A stretch of 64,000 nucleotides of DNA from Inquilinus limosus_F (GTDB lineage Bacteria; Pseudomonadota; Alphaproteobacteria; DSM-16000; Inquilinaceae). Below the pieces are notes generated by a model. It did no database searches, was not told the DNA's origin, and saw only the letters and a program-made list of their open reading frames with translations. Shown here in pieces: positions 11,674 to 20,318 of the stretch. The position numbers and the translations under genes are program-made. The stretch covers positions 1-64,000 of the forward strand of contig NZ_JAHVDK010000001.1 of assembly GCF_051487185.1 (NCBI RefSeq). Reading direction: 5' to 3'. Every line of letters starts with the position of its first letter. Within the stretch, counting starts at the first letter, position 1.

Positions 11674-13095
11674 TCAGGCAGCCTCCGCCTCCGGCGCCGC
11701 GACCTCCTGCAGCCGCGCCAGGAAGTGCCGCAGCACCGGCGGCTCATAGGCGAATTCCAGCCCGCGGAGATGGCGGGCGTGCCCGGCCACGGCGATCAGG
11801 CAGTCGGCGATGTAGTCCATATGGTCGTTGGTGTAGACGCGGCGGGGAACCGCAAGCCGCATCAGCTCCATGGGCGACGGCTTCTGGCGGCCCGTCTCGG
11901 GATCTCGGCCGAGCAGCAGCGAGCCGATTTCGACGGCCCGGATCCCGCCTTCGAGATAGAGCGCATTCGTCACCGCCTGCGCCGGAAACTGCGACGGCGG
12001 GATCTGCGGCACCAGCTTGCTGGCATCGACGAACACGGCGTGGCCGCCGACCGGCGTCTGGATCGGGATGCCGCCGCGCCGCAGGCGGTCGCCGAGATAG
12101 GCCACCTGGGCCATGCGATAGGACAGGAAGGTCTCGTCGATGCCCTCGCGCAGCCCGATCGCCAGCGCCTCCATGTCGCGCCCGGCGAGGCCGCCATAGG
12201 TGACGAAGCCCTCGAAGGGCACGCAGCGGATGCGCACGGCGTCGAACAGCGCCTCGTCCTCCCGGACGCAGCAGAAGCCGCCGATGTTCACCAGCCCGTC
12301 CTTCTTGGCGGACATGGTCATGGCGTCGCCGTAACCGAACATCTCGCGGACGATCTCGGCGATGCTCGTCGCCGCATAGCCCGGCTCGCGCTGCCGGATG
12401 AACCAGGCGTTCTCGGCGAAGCGGGCGGCGTCGATCACGACCGGGATGCCGTGGCGCCGGGCGATCGCGTGGACGGCGCGCAGATTGGCCATCGACACGG
12501 GCTGGCCGCCGGTGCTGTTGCAGGTCACCGTGGCGATGATGGCGGCGACGTTCGCCGGGCCGTGCTCGGCGATGGCGGCCTCCAGCCGGTCGAGGTCGAA
12601 ATCGCCCTTCCAGCCGTAGTCGGAGCCGGTGTCGAAGGCCTTCTCGGTGACGACGTTGACGGCGCGCGCGCCGCTCAGCTCGACATGCGCGGCCGTGGTG
12701 TCGAAATGGTAGTTCGAGATGAAGACGGGCTGCCGGCCTCCGCCCGCGTCCCGCTTCCGCTGCACCAGGCACGGGAACAGGATGTGCTCGGCGCCCCGGC
12801 CCTGATGCGTCGGCACGCAGAAGGGATAGCCGAAGAGATCCCGGACGGTGTCAGCCAAGTGAAAGAAGCTGCGGCTGCCGGCATAGGATTCGTCGCCGGT
12901 GATCAGCCCGGCCCATTGCCGGTGGCTCATCGCCCCGGTCCCGGAATCGGTGAGGAGGTCGATATAGACGTCCTCGCCCTTCAGCAGGAACGGGTTGTTG
13001 CCCGCCGCGGCGAGGGCGGCCTGCCGCTCCTCGGCCGTGATCGCCCGGATCGGCTCGACCATCTTGATTCGGAAAGGTTCCGGGATGCGCCGCAT
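11674..13095 (-). CDS. tnaA: Tryptophanase
   Basis: PLP-dependent beta-eliminating lyase, 473 residues from ATG 13095 (MRRIPEPFRIK). The family's two members, tryptophanase and tyrosine phenol-lyase, differ at known sites. Here the positions equivalent to E. coli TnaA Asp137, Val394 and His463 are D132 (NYHFDTT), V388 (GIRAVEIG) and H457 (VLRHFLARL), all tryptophanase-type rather than the Thr/Arg/Phe of tyrosine phenol-lyase. The PLP lysine is K265 (MSAKKD). Expected reaction is tryptophan to indole, pyruvate and ammonia. No tnaB permease or TnaC-like leader is visible. It sits between plsY and dprA and looks inserted. Confidence 0.9.
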   Translation of the reverse strand: MRRIPEPFRIKMVEPIRAITAEERQAALAAAGNNPFLLKGEDVYIDLLTDSGTGAMSHRQWAGLITGDESYAGSRSFFHLADTVRDLFGYPFCVPTHQGRGAEHILFPCLVQRKRDAGGGRQPVFISNYHFDTTAAHVELSGARAVNVVTEKAFDTGSDYGWKGDFDLDRLEAAIAEHGPANVAAIIATVTCNSTGGQPVSMANLRAVHAIARRHGIPVVIDAARFAENAWFIRQREPGYAATSIAEIVREMFGYGDAMTMSAKKDGLVNIGGFCCVREDEALFDAVRIRCVPFEGFVTYGGLAGRDMEALAIGLREGIDETFLSYRMAQVAYLGDRLRRGGIPIQTPVGGHAVFVDASKLVPQIPPSQFPAQAVTNALYLEGGIRAVEIGSLLLGRDPETGRQKPSPMELMRLAVPRRVYTNDHMDYIADCLIAVAGHARHLRGLEFAYEPPVLRHFLARLQEVAAPEAEAA

Positions 13096-13194
13096 GGTCC
13101 GTCCTTGATTTCGTCGAATCGCGTCCGGCGCATACAAGGGTAAAAAGTCTGATCTAATCAATCACATCGGATTGAAATCTTGGGGCGCGGTCCG

Positions 13195-13845
13195 TCAGCC
13201 CGCCGCCGGCGTCTTCTTCTGGCCGATCTTCGGCTCCTCGCCGCGCAGCAGCCGGCGGATGTTGCCGTCGTGGCGGATGAACACCAGCACGGCGATGAAC
13301 AGGGCCAGGGCGGCGCGCGGCAGGTCGGCCCAGGCCGTGCCGAAGACCGGCACGCCGGACAGGGCCCAGGCCAGGACCGGCGCCGCGGCGGTCGCGGTCA
13401 GCGATGCCAGCGACGAGTAGCGGAACAGGAAGGCCGTCACGAGCCAGACCAGGCAGCACAGCAGGCCGACCGGCCACATGATGGCCAGCAGCGTGCCCAG
13501 CGCCGTGGCCACGCCCTTGCCGCCCTTGAAGCCGAGCCAGACCGGGAAGAGGTGGCCCAGCATGGCGCCGCCGCCGGCCAGCACCGCCAGCAGCGGATCG
13601 AACAGGCCGGCGACCAGCACCGCGATCGCGCCCTTGCCGCCGTCCAGCAGCAGCGTCGCCAGGGCCAGGCCCTTGTGGCCGGTGCGCAGCACGTTAGTGG
13701 CGCCGATGTTGCCGGAGCCGATGGTGCGGATGTCGCCCAGCCCCGCGGCGCGGGTCAGCACCAGGCCGAAGGGGATCGAGCCAAGCAGATAGCCCAGCAC
13801 CGCCGCGGCGACGAGCGCCCAAACCGAGGAGGCATCGAATGACAT
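13195..13845 (-). CDS. plsY: Acyl-phosphate:glycerol-3-phosphate acyltransferase
   Basis: PlsY transfers the acyl group from acyl-phosphate to glycerol-3-phosphate, the first step of phospholipid synthesis. The 216-residue protein is polytopic, with the three conserved cytoplasmic motifs SIPFGL (near residue 23), GSGNIGATNVLR (43-54) and GFKGGKGVATALG (105-117). Length is normal and the tail is Lys-rich. It is the first gene of the block that continues with tnaA, dprA, topA and rnr on the same strand; the 99-bp gap to tnaA could hold a tnaA promoter. Confidence 0.95.
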   Translation of the reverse strand: MSFDASSVWALVAAAVLGYLLGSIPFGLVLTRAAGLGDIRTIGSGNIGATNVLRTGHKGLALATLLLDGGKGAIAVLVAGLFDPLLAVLAGGGAMLGHLFPVWLGFKGGKGVATALGTLLAIMWPVGLLCCLVWLVTAFLFRYSSLASLTATAAAPVLAWALSGVPVFGTAWADLPRAALALFIAVLVFIRHDGNIRRLLRGEEPKIGQKKTPAAG

Positions 13846-13914
13846 GAGCGAATCCGTTCCTGCGCCGCGACCATCATGGCGATTTTCCCGGCCGGGGAAA
13901 CGGCGATCTCGACG

Positions 13915-15153
13915 TCAGGCGGCGTGGTCCAGTTGCCGGATCCGGCGCAGCTGCGGGAACCAGGCCGCCCACAGCGCGGCCACGGCCATGGTGCCGAGGC
14001 CGCCGACCACCACCGCCGGCACCACCCCGATCAGCGCCGCCGAGAGGCCGGCGCGGAACTCGCCGACCTCGTTCGAGGCGCCGACGAACACCACGTTCAC
14101 GGCGTTGACCCGGCCGCGCAGCGAATCCGGCGTCCACAGCTGGATCAGGATCTCGCGGACATAGACGCTGACCATGTCGAAGGCGCCCATCAGGATCAGC
14201 GCCACGATCGACAGCCAGGGCAGGGTGGAGATGCCGAAGACGCAGGTGAACAGGCCGAAGCCGGCGACGCAGACGAACATGATCAGCCCGGCCCGGTCCT
14301 CGATCGGCCTTCGGGCCAGCCAGATCGCCACCACCAGCGCGCCGATGCCGGGGCCGGCCCGCAGCAGGCCGAGGCCCCAGGGCCCGACATCGAGGATGTC
14401 GCGGGCATAGGCCGGCAGCAGCGCGGTGGCACCGCCCAGCAGCACGGCGAACAGGTCGAGCGAGATCGCGCCCAGCACCACCTTCTCGCCCCAGATGTAG
14501 CGGAAGCCGGCACCCAGGCTGTCCCAGCTTGCCGGCTCCGGCACCGTCTTCTGCGCCGGCTTCGGAATCAGCGCCACCAGCACGACCGAGGCCGCCATCA
14601 GCACCGCGGCCGAGGCATAGGGCACCTCCGGCGCCAGGCCGTAGAGCAGGCCGCCGATCACCGGGCCGGTGATGGTGCCGATCTGCCAGGAGGAGGAGTT
14701 CCAGGCGATCGCCGTCGACAGATCCGCGGCCGGCACCAGATTGGGCAGCAGCGACTGCGCCGCCGGGTTGAGGAAGGCGCGGGCGACGCCGAGGGCGGCC
14801 AGGACAACGAAGATCGGCCAGACCCGGTGGTCGCCGCCGATGGTCAGCGCCAGCAGCGCCAGGGTGCACAGGATCTCGCCGCCGATGCAGACCGCCATGA
14901 TCACGCGCCGGTTGAAGCGGTCGGCGGCGGCGCCGGTGACCAGCACCAGCAGGAGCGACGGCAGGAACTGCACCAGCCCGACCAGACCCAGGTCGAGCGG
15001 GTCGCGGGTCAGGTCGTAGACCTGCCAGCCGACGGCGACGCTGACGAACTGCACCGCGAAGGTCGCGATCAGCTTGGCGGTCCAGTAGCAGGCGAAGCCG
15101 CGGTGGCGGAAGACGCTTCCGGATGCGGCAGGGGGAGGCTCGTCGGCGGTCAT
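13915..15153 (-). CDS. MFS exporter, EntS-like
   Basis: This 412-residue protein has about 12 hydrophobic segments. Its N-terminal pattern FRHRGFACYWTAKLIATFAV and the loop VYDLTRDPLDLGLVGLVQFLP match the DHA3/EntS branch of the major facilitator family, which exports siderophores, macrolides and other small molecules. The RFNRR loop between helices 2 and 3 is seen near residue 80. No siderophore genes are adjacent, so the substrate is open. It begins 75 bp before the small lipoprotein gene's end and is on the same strand. Confidence 0.85.
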   Translation of the reverse strand: MTADEPPPAASGSVFRHRGFACYWTAKLIATFAVQFVSVAVGWQVYDLTRDPLDLGLVGLVQFLPSLLLVLVTGAAADRFNRRVIMAVCIGGEILCTLALLALTIGGDHRVWPIFVVLAALGVARAFLNPAAQSLLPNLVPAADLSTAIAWNSSSWQIGTITGPVIGGLLYGLAPEVPYASAAVLMAASVVLVALIPKPAQKTVPEPASWDSLGAGFRYIWGEKVVLGAISLDLFAVLLGGATALLPAYARDILDVGPWGLGLLRAGPGIGALVVAIWLARRPIEDRAGLIMFVCVAGFGLFTCVFGISTLPWLSIVALILMGAFDMVSVYVREILIQLWTPDSLRGRVNAVNVVFVGASNEVGEFRAGLSAALIGVVPAVVVGGLGTMAVAALWAAWFPQLRRIRQLDHAA

Positions 15154-15227
15154 CGGCGGCGCTGCAGGCAGGGGCGCCGACCATACAGGGTCATGATCGC
15201 CGGCGGAAGCCGGCTGCCGACCCGCCG

Positions 15228-15413
15228 TCAGTCGATGGCGTCGCCGGTCGCGTCGAACGGTGCTGCGACCGGATGGCCGACCACTGGCACGGCCTTCGCC
15301 ACCGCGCCGGTGACGCGGAACGGCGCCGCGACGACGCCGCAGCCGGCCAGCAGGGCCGCCGCGAGACAGACGACCAGCAAAGCCGCCGCGGGGTTGGGGC
15401 GATGATGCGCCAT
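15228..15413 (-). CDS. Small lipoprotein
   Basis: This 61-residue product starts at ATG 15413 (MAHHRPNP). It has a hydrophobic signal ending in LLAGCG, so cysteine should be lipidated, then a short repeating pattern (VAAPFRVTGAVAKAVPVVGHPVAAPFDATGDAID) containing two VxAPF motifs. I have seen similar short lipoproteins in alphaproteobacteria, but their function is unknown to me. It lies upstream of the MFS exporter on the same strand. Confidence 0.7.
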   Translation of the reverse strand: MAHHRPNPAAALLVVCLAAALLAGCGVVAAPFRVTGAVAKAVPVVGHPVAAPFDATGDAID

Positions 15414-15718
15414 TCCTCGTTCCTCCATGCCAACCATCTTGGGGCGGACCGACCCCCCGTCAACATGCCATCTCACGGCACGTGGGAGATGTGCTCCGGT
15501 TCGCCTGCGGACGATAAGGACACGACGGTCGGCCTGTCGACCGCGCCGGCGTCGCAGGATCGTGGTCAGACAGTCTTCAGCCTCGGCTGAAAGTTTACGA
15601 AGAGTTTAGGTGGATTACCTGGAATTAAGCTGCTCCCGGACCCCGATTCATGGCCTTCTTTGGCCGTGCGGCACTGTCGGATGTGCCGTTTCGACACGGC
15701 TCCCGGGAGCGCTTGATT

Positions 15719-15958
15719 ATGCGGAAACTTATCCTCGCCGGCATCATGACGTTGGCCCTGCCCGCCGCCGCCTTCGCCCAGAGCGCGGGCCCGACGGATG
15801 CGGCGGCGCCGGCGGCCACCACGCAGCACAAGGTGACCCATCACAAGGCGGCGCATCATCGTGCGGCCCATCGCACGACCAAGCATGCCAAGCACGCCCG
15901 GACCCACCGGAAGACCAGCTCGACGGCGTCCCCGACGTCGTCCACGCCCGTGAACTGA
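15719..15958 (+). CDS. Small secreted His/Lys-rich protein
   Basis: This 79-residue protein has a signal peptide (MRKLILAGIMTLALPAAAFA, cleavage after AFA) and a mature part dominated by histidine, lysine and threonine (THHKAAHHRAAHRTTKHAKH). GGGAG lies about 10 bp before the ATG. Histidine spacing suggests metal or anion binding in the periplasm, but low-complexity basic proteins of this kind are poorly characterised. A strong terminator follows at 15996-16030. Confidence 0.7.
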   Translation: MRKLILAGIMTLALPAAAFAQSAGPTDAAAPAATTQHKVTHHKAAHHRAAHRTTKHAKHARTHRKTSSTASPTSSTPVN

Positions 15959-15995
15959 TCGCTTCTCTCCCCCTTCCAGCGATCGTTCATGTAGA

Positions 15996-16030
15996 CCCCG
16001 GCGTCGGGCCTCGGCGCCGGGGTTCTTTTT
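15996..16030 (+). terminator. Rho-independent terminator
   Basis: CCCCGGCG (15996-16003) pairs with CGCCGGGG (16015-16022), followed by TTCTTTTT. It lies 37 bp after the stop of the small His-rich gene and before the convergent gene that ends at 16040. Confidence 0.85.
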
Positions 16031-16039
16031 GGTCTCTTG

Positions 16040-16567
16040 TCAGCGGCTGGCCGAGACGCTCTGGGCCAGCAGCTGGTTGCGCACCTCGACATGCGGATAG
16101 CCGGTCACGGTGGCGGTGCGCCCGATGCTGGTGGGCTGGCCCGCCGGCACCACGACGGTCCAGGCCTCGGTCGGGGTCTGCAGGCGGAACGAGGTGACGC
16201 CGCCCTGGTGCGTGACGCCGTCGACGTGGCCGGTCACGGTGATCGGGGTGTTGGTGGCGTATTCGCGCGGATCGGCCGGCGCCGGCCCGCTCGGCATCGC
16301 CGTCACCGGCGGGTGGCGCGGCTGCACGCCGACATCCGACGTATACGGATGTACCACCCGGGTGTTCGGGTCGACCGGATAGGCCGTCGTCGACTCCGGC
16401 ACCGGCCGGGCCGGCGCCGGGGCGACGACCGTCGGGGCGGGTGCGGGGGCAGGCGCGACGACCGTCGGCTGCGGCGGCGCCACGATTGTGGTCTGGGCCA
16501 GGGCCGGCGATCCGATCAGCAACGCACCCAGGGTGGCGGCGGAGGCCGCATGGACTGCTGTGACCAT
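16040..16567 (-). CDS. Secreted proline-rich protein, unknown function
   Basis: The 175-residue product has a signal peptide ending ALA-QTT (about residue 24), a proline/alanine/valine linker made of near-repeats of VVAPAPAPAPT, then a compact C-terminal part (ITVTGHVDGVTHQ, SFRLQTPTEAWTVVVPAG, ATVTGYPHVEVRNQLLAQSV). The C-terminal pattern of alternating beta strands is consistent with a small OB-like fold, but I do not recognise the family. It is convergent with the His-rich gene and lies before the CoA-transferase on the same strand. Confidence 0.7.
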   Translation of the reverse strand: MVTAVHAASAATLGALLIGSPALAQTTIVAPPQPTVVAPAPAPAPTVVAPAPARPVPESTTAYPVDPNTRVVHPYTSDVGVQPRHPPVTAMPSGPAPADPREYATNTPITVTGHVDGVTHQGGVTSFRLQTPTEAWTVVVPAGQPTSIGRTATVTGYPHVEVRNQLLAQSVSASR

Positions 16568-16676
16568 GTCTGTTCTCCATCCTCTCGGCGCCAGGGCACG
16601 ACGAACCCTTGGCGCAACGCGACCCGATCATGGGCGCGCGCGCCTCGCCGGCGCATGACGCCAGGCTCAGTTCCCC

Positions 16677-17885
16677 TTAATAACGCCCGGAGGCCGGTTC
16701 CGGTTCGCCGAGCCAGTCGCGCAGCACCTCTTCGCCGTCGGCGCCGCACACCGGCGGGGCGTGGCGATAGCTGACCGGCGTCTCCGATAGCTTGATCGGG
16801 CTGCCGATCAGGGCGACCGGTTCCGGCGCCAAGGGATGCGGCATCTCGATCCGCATCCCCCGGGCCGCGACCTGCGGGTCGGCGAAGACCTGGTCGATGG
16901 TGTTGATCGGGCCGCAGGGCACCTGCCGCGCCTCCAGCGCCTCCAGCCAGAAGCCGCGCGGCTTCTCGGCGATCAGCCCGGCGACGATCGGCACCAGCAC
17001 CTCGCGGTTCCGCACCCGCGCCTGGTTGGTGGCGAAGCGCGGATCGGCCGCCAGATCCGGCCGGCCGGCGACGTCGCAGAACTTGGCGAATTGCGAATCG
17101 TTGCCGACCGCCAGGATCAGGTACTCGTCCGCCGCCCGGAACGCCTGATAGGGCACGATGGTCGGGTGGCCGTTGCCGGTGCGCGGCGTCGGCACGCCCG
17201 AGGTCAGGTAGTACTGGCCGGCATTGGACAGCCAGGCCACCTGGGTGTCGAGCAGCGCCATGTCGACCAGCTGGCCCCGCCCGGTGCGGCGGCGGTGGTC
17301 GAGCGCCGCGAGGATGCCGATCGTGGCGTAGGTGCCGGTCATCAGGTCGGCGATGGCGACGCCGACCTTCATCGGCTCGCCGTCGACAGGTCCGGTCAGG
17401 CTCATGATCCCGCCCATGGCCTGGATCAGGTAGTCGTAGCCGGCACGCGGGGCATAGGGGCCGGTCTGGCCGAAGCCGGTGATCGAGCAATAGATCAGCG
17501 CCGGGAACTCGTCCTTCAGGTCGTCATAGCCGAGGCCGTAGCGCGCGAGGTCGCCGAGCTTGTAGTTCTCGACCAGCACATCGGCCCTGGCCACCAGCCG
17601 GCGCAGCAGGGCGCGGCCCTCCTCGTGCGTGAAGTCGATGGCGATCGAGCGCTTGTTGCGGTTGGCGCTGAGGTAATAGGCGCTCTCGGACGTGTCGTTG
17701 CCCTCGGCGTCCTTGAGGAAGGGCGGGCCCCATTTGCGGGTGTCGTCGCCGACGCCGGGGCGCTCCACCTTGACCACGTCGGCGCCGAGATCGCCCAGGA
17801 TCTGGGTGGCGCTGGGGCCGGCCAGCACGCGGGTCAGGTCGAGCACCTTGAGGCCGGCCAGGGCGCCGGCGGAGCTGTCGTTCAT
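16677..17885 (-). CDS. CaiB/BaiF family (class III) CoA-transferase
   Basis: This 402-residue protein moves CoA between carboxylic acids. The start is ATG 17885 (MNDSSAGALAGLKVLDLTRVLAGP). Family marks include GADVVKVERPGVGDDTRKWGPP, the SAYYLSANRNKRSIAIDF segment, VLVENYKLGDLARYGLGYDDL with the aspartate region of the active site further along, and GFGQTGPYA. Length fits. The donor and acceptor acids cannot be told. It is divergent from the OppA-like gene, with 182 bp between them, and has no dehydrogenase or thiolase partner next to it. Confidence 0.88.
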   Translation of the reverse strand: MNDSSAGALAGLKVLDLTRVLAGPSATQILGDLGADVVKVERPGVGDDTRKWGPPFLKDAEGNDTSESAYYLSANRNKRSIAIDFTHEEGRALLRRLVARADVLVENYKLGDLARYGLGYDDLKDEFPALIYCSITGFGQTGPYAPRAGYDYLIQAMGGIMSLTGPVDGEPMKVGVAIADLMTGTYATIGILAALDHRRRTGRGQLVDMALLDTQVAWLSNAGQYYLTSGVPTPRTGNGHPTIVPYQAFRAADEYLILAVGNDSQFAKFCDVAGRPDLAADPRFATNQARVRNREVLVPIVAGLIAEKPRGFWLEALEARQVPCGPINTIDQVFADPQVAARGMRIEMPHPLAPEPVALIGSPIKLSETPVSYRHAPPVCGADGEEVLRDWLGEPEPASGRY

Positions 17886-18067
17886 TCTCTTGAACCTTCC
17901 TCCTCGGGACGTCCTGGTTAGCCCAGGCGCGGCGGGCCCGCAATCGGCCCGGCCCGGATGGATCATGACCCCAGGTTAAGACCTTCCTCCTTTTTGGCAG
18001 GGGCGCGCCGGTGGTATAGGCCATAGCCTTGGCCCCCGAAGAAGGCCAGCACAACAGGGAGATTACG

Positions 18068-19666
18068 ATGCAAGGCTTCTCCAGGGTTCTCGCCCGCGGA
18101 TTGCTGGCGGCAGCGCTGCTCGGCGGGATGTCGCAGGCGGCCTCGGCCGAGATGGTGCTGAATGTCGGCAACGGGCCGGAGCCGGAGACGCTCGACATCC
18201 AGAAATCCTCGGGCGTCAGCGAGGCGAACATCCAGAACGACCTGTTCGAGGGCCTGCTGACCAACGACGCCAAATCGCAGCCGGTCCCCGGCGCGGCGGA
18301 AAGCTGGACCGTCTCCGACGACGGCAGGACCTACACCTTCAAGCTGCGCGCCGACGGCAAGTGGTCGGACGGCACGCCGGTGACGGCCGGCGACTTCGTC
18401 TTCGCCTGGAAGCGGCTCCTGGACCCGAAGACGGCCAGCCCCTACGGCTATTTCATCGACCAGGTGGTCAATGCCAAGGAGATCCGCCTGGGCCAGAAGC
18501 CGGCGGACACGCTCGGGGTCAAGGCGATCGACGACCGCACGCTCGAGGTCACGCTGGTCGGGCCGACGCCCTATTTCCTGTCGACCCTGACGCACCATGC
18601 GACCTTCCCGCTCAGCCGCGCCAATGTCGAGAAGTTCGGCGACGACTACGTCAAGCCGGGCAACCTGGTGTCGAACGGCGCCTACAGGCTGGCCGAGGCG
18701 GTGCCGCAGTCGCATGTGAAGCTGGTCAAGAACCCCGAGTTCCACGACGCCGCCAATGTCAAGATCGACACCGTCAACTATTTCACGACCGAGGACATCG
18801 ACGCCGAGCTGCAGCGCTTCAAGGCGGGCGAGCTGGACTACACCTACACCATCCCGGGGCAGCAGATCCCGGAGCTGAAGCAGACCATGCCGGACCAGGT
18901 GCGGATCGCGCCCTATATCGGCACCTACTACTACACCATCAACACGACCCACGAGCCCTGGAAGAGCCATCCGGAGCTGCGCCGGGCGCTGTCGCTCGCC
19001 ATCGACCGGGACGTGCTGGTCAGCAAGATCACCCAGGGCGGTGAGCTGCCGGCCTATACCTTCGTGCCGCCGGGGATGAGCAATTTCGCCGCCTGGACGC
19101 CGAAGGAGGCGAAGGCGACCCAGGCCGAGCGCGACGCCGAGGCGAAGGAGCTGTTCGCCAAGGCCGGCTACGGCCCGGGCAAGCCGCTGCAGGTGGAGAT
19201 CGCCTACAACACCTCGGAGAACCACAAGAAGATCGCCGTCGCCATCGGTGCCATGTGGAAGCAGAAGCTCGGGATCGAGACGACGCTGACCAACCTCGAA
19301 TGGGGCACGATGCAGAACGGGCTGCGGAAGAAGGAGTACAAGGACGTCGGCCGCACCTCCTGGATCGGCGATTTCGACGACCCCAGCAACTTCCTCGACC
19401 TGTTCCGCAGCACCAGCGGCGAGCAGAACTACCCGGCCTATGCCAACCCGGACTACGACAAGCTGATGGACGCCGCTGCCGCCGAGGCCGACCTGGCCAA
19501 GCGCGGCGAGATCCTGGCCCAGGCCGAGCAGACCTTCCTGGCCGACCAGCCGATCATCCCGATCTATGTCTATACCAGCAAGCGGATGCTCTCGAGCAAG
19601 GTGAAGGGCTGGCAGGACAACGTCCTCGACAATCATCTCAGCCGCTGGCTCTCGGTGGAGCGGTAG
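18068..19666 (+). CDS. Peptide ABC transporter substrate-binding protein
   Basis: This OppA/DppA-type periplasmic binding protein has 532 residues. The start is ATG 18068 with AGGGAGA about 8 bp before it. It has a signal peptide (LLGGMSQAASA) and the family pattern: NGPEPETLDIQKSSGVSEANI, LFEGLL, TYTFKLRADGKWSDGTPVTAGDFVFAWKR and IPIYVY near the C-terminus. The close match to oligopeptide-binding proteins suggests peptide or murein-peptide uptake. The permease and ATPase genes are not adjacent, so it may serve a transporter encoded elsewhere. Confidence 0.9.
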   Translation: MQGFSRVLARGLLAAALLGGMSQAASAEMVLNVGNGPEPETLDIQKSSGVSEANIQNDLFEGLLTNDAKSQPVPGAAESWTVSDDGRTYTFKLRADGKWSDGTPVTAGDFVFAWKRLLDPKTASPYGYFIDQVVNAKEIRLGQKPADTLGVKAIDDRTLEVTLVGPTPYFLSTLTHHATFPLSRANVEKFGDDYVKPGNLVSNGAYRLAEAVPQSHVKLVKNPEFHDAANVKIDTVNYFTTEDIDAELQRFKAGELDYTYTIPGQQIPELKQTMPDQVRIAPYIGTYYYTINTTHEPWKSHPELRRALSLAIDRDVLVSKITQGGELPAYTFVPPGMSNFAAWTPKEAKATQAERDAEAKELFAKAGYGPGKPLQVEIAYNTSENHKKIAVAIGAMWKQKLGIETTLTNLEWGTMQNGLRKKEYKDVGRTSWIGDFDDPSNFLDLFRSTSGEQNYPAYANPDYDKLMDAAAAEADLAKRGEILAQAEQTFLADQPIIPIYVYTSKRMLSSKVKGWQDNVLDNHLSRWLSVER

Positions 19667-19730
19667 ACCGCGGCGCCATGACCGTGGACGCGGCCCCGTC
19701 TCCGGCCCGGAGGCGGGGCCGCTCCTTGCC

Positions 19731-19872
19731 GTACCAGCGGCCCGCCGTATTGGCCGTCATTGCGAGCCCCGAAGGGGCGTGGCAATCCAGCGGTCCCGGC
19801 CCCTGGATCGCCACGGCGCTGCGCGCCTCGCGATGACGGGTTGGGCCGGAGAGTCAAAGGCCGCCGGGATCA
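19731..19872. repeat. Dispersed palindromic element, copy 2 (full length)
   Basis: The core GTCATTGCGAG to CTCGCGATGAC spans 19756-19837. Flanks match other copies: left TACCAGCGGCCCG, right CCGGAGAGTCAAAGGC and GGGATCA. The ends read on opposite strands as (TGA)TACCAGCGGCC and TGATCCCGGCGGCC, a short terminal inverted repeat. The right end supplies the stop codon of the leftward DUF1127 gene (TCA at 19870-19872 on this strand). Confidence 0.75.
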
Positions 19873-20079
19873 CCCCTTCCAGAACGGCTTCAGCGCCTCG
19901 CGGTCGGCGGCGTAGCGCTCGAGGCCGAGGTCACGCAGCTCGTGGTCGCTCAGCGTCCACAGCTGGCGCCGGGTCCGCGACCGCCGCAGCCACCGCGCCG
20001 CGAGATGCATGAGGGACCGCGCCAGGCTGCGGCGGCGGTCCACGCGCGGCCTTGCCGTCGTCGCCGGCAGCGAGCGCAT
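19870..20079 (-). CDS. DUF1127 small basic protein
   Basis: This 69-residue Arg-rich protein has the DUF1127 signature RRQLWTLSDHELRDLGLERY followed by a short tail ending in KPFWKG. In alphaproteobacteria such proteins can bind RNA or influence phosphate, carbon and cell-surface physiology, but this copy's role is unknown. It starts 3 bp after the stop of the small Cys-rich gene, so the two are probably co-transcribed. Its stop codon is formed by the end of a dispersed repeat. Confidence 0.85.
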   Translation of the reverse strand: MRSLPATTARPRVDRRRSLARSLMHLAARWLRRSRTRRQLWTLSDHELRDLGLERYAADREALKPFWKG

Positions 20080-20082
20080 CGC

Positions 20083-20232
20083 TCACTCCCCGCCCGAGGT
20101 CGAGGCGTCGGCTTCGTGCAGCGCTCGGGCGCAGTCCTCGCAGCACACCTCCACCGTCTGGCCGCCGATCGTCACCTTGATCGTCTCGGCGTCGAGCTCG
20201 CAGTCGCAAGCGGCACAGGTTCTCTCGCTCAT
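20083..20232 (-). CDS. Very small Cys-rich putative metal-binding protein
   Basis: This 49-residue protein starts at ATG 20232 (MSERTCAACDCELD). Cysteines form CxxC-x-C near residues 6-11 and CCEDC near 30-34, separated by an IKVTIGGQTVEVCCEDCA hairpin-like segment. The pattern resembles TRASH/YHS-type treble-clef zinc sites that bind heavy metals, but this is inference from the cysteine spacing. It is the first gene of a two-gene unit with a DUF1127 gene. GGAGAG lies just upstream of the start. Confidence 0.75.
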   Translation of the reverse strand: MSERTCAACDCELDAETIKVTIGGQTVEVCCEDCARALHEADASTSGGE

Positions 20233-20318
20233 CGAGGCTCTCCTTCTCCGCCCGGGATCCGGGCGAGAGCAGGGAAGCATTCCGGGATGCGTGGCCGCTG
20301 TCGGAATCTTTAGGGACT

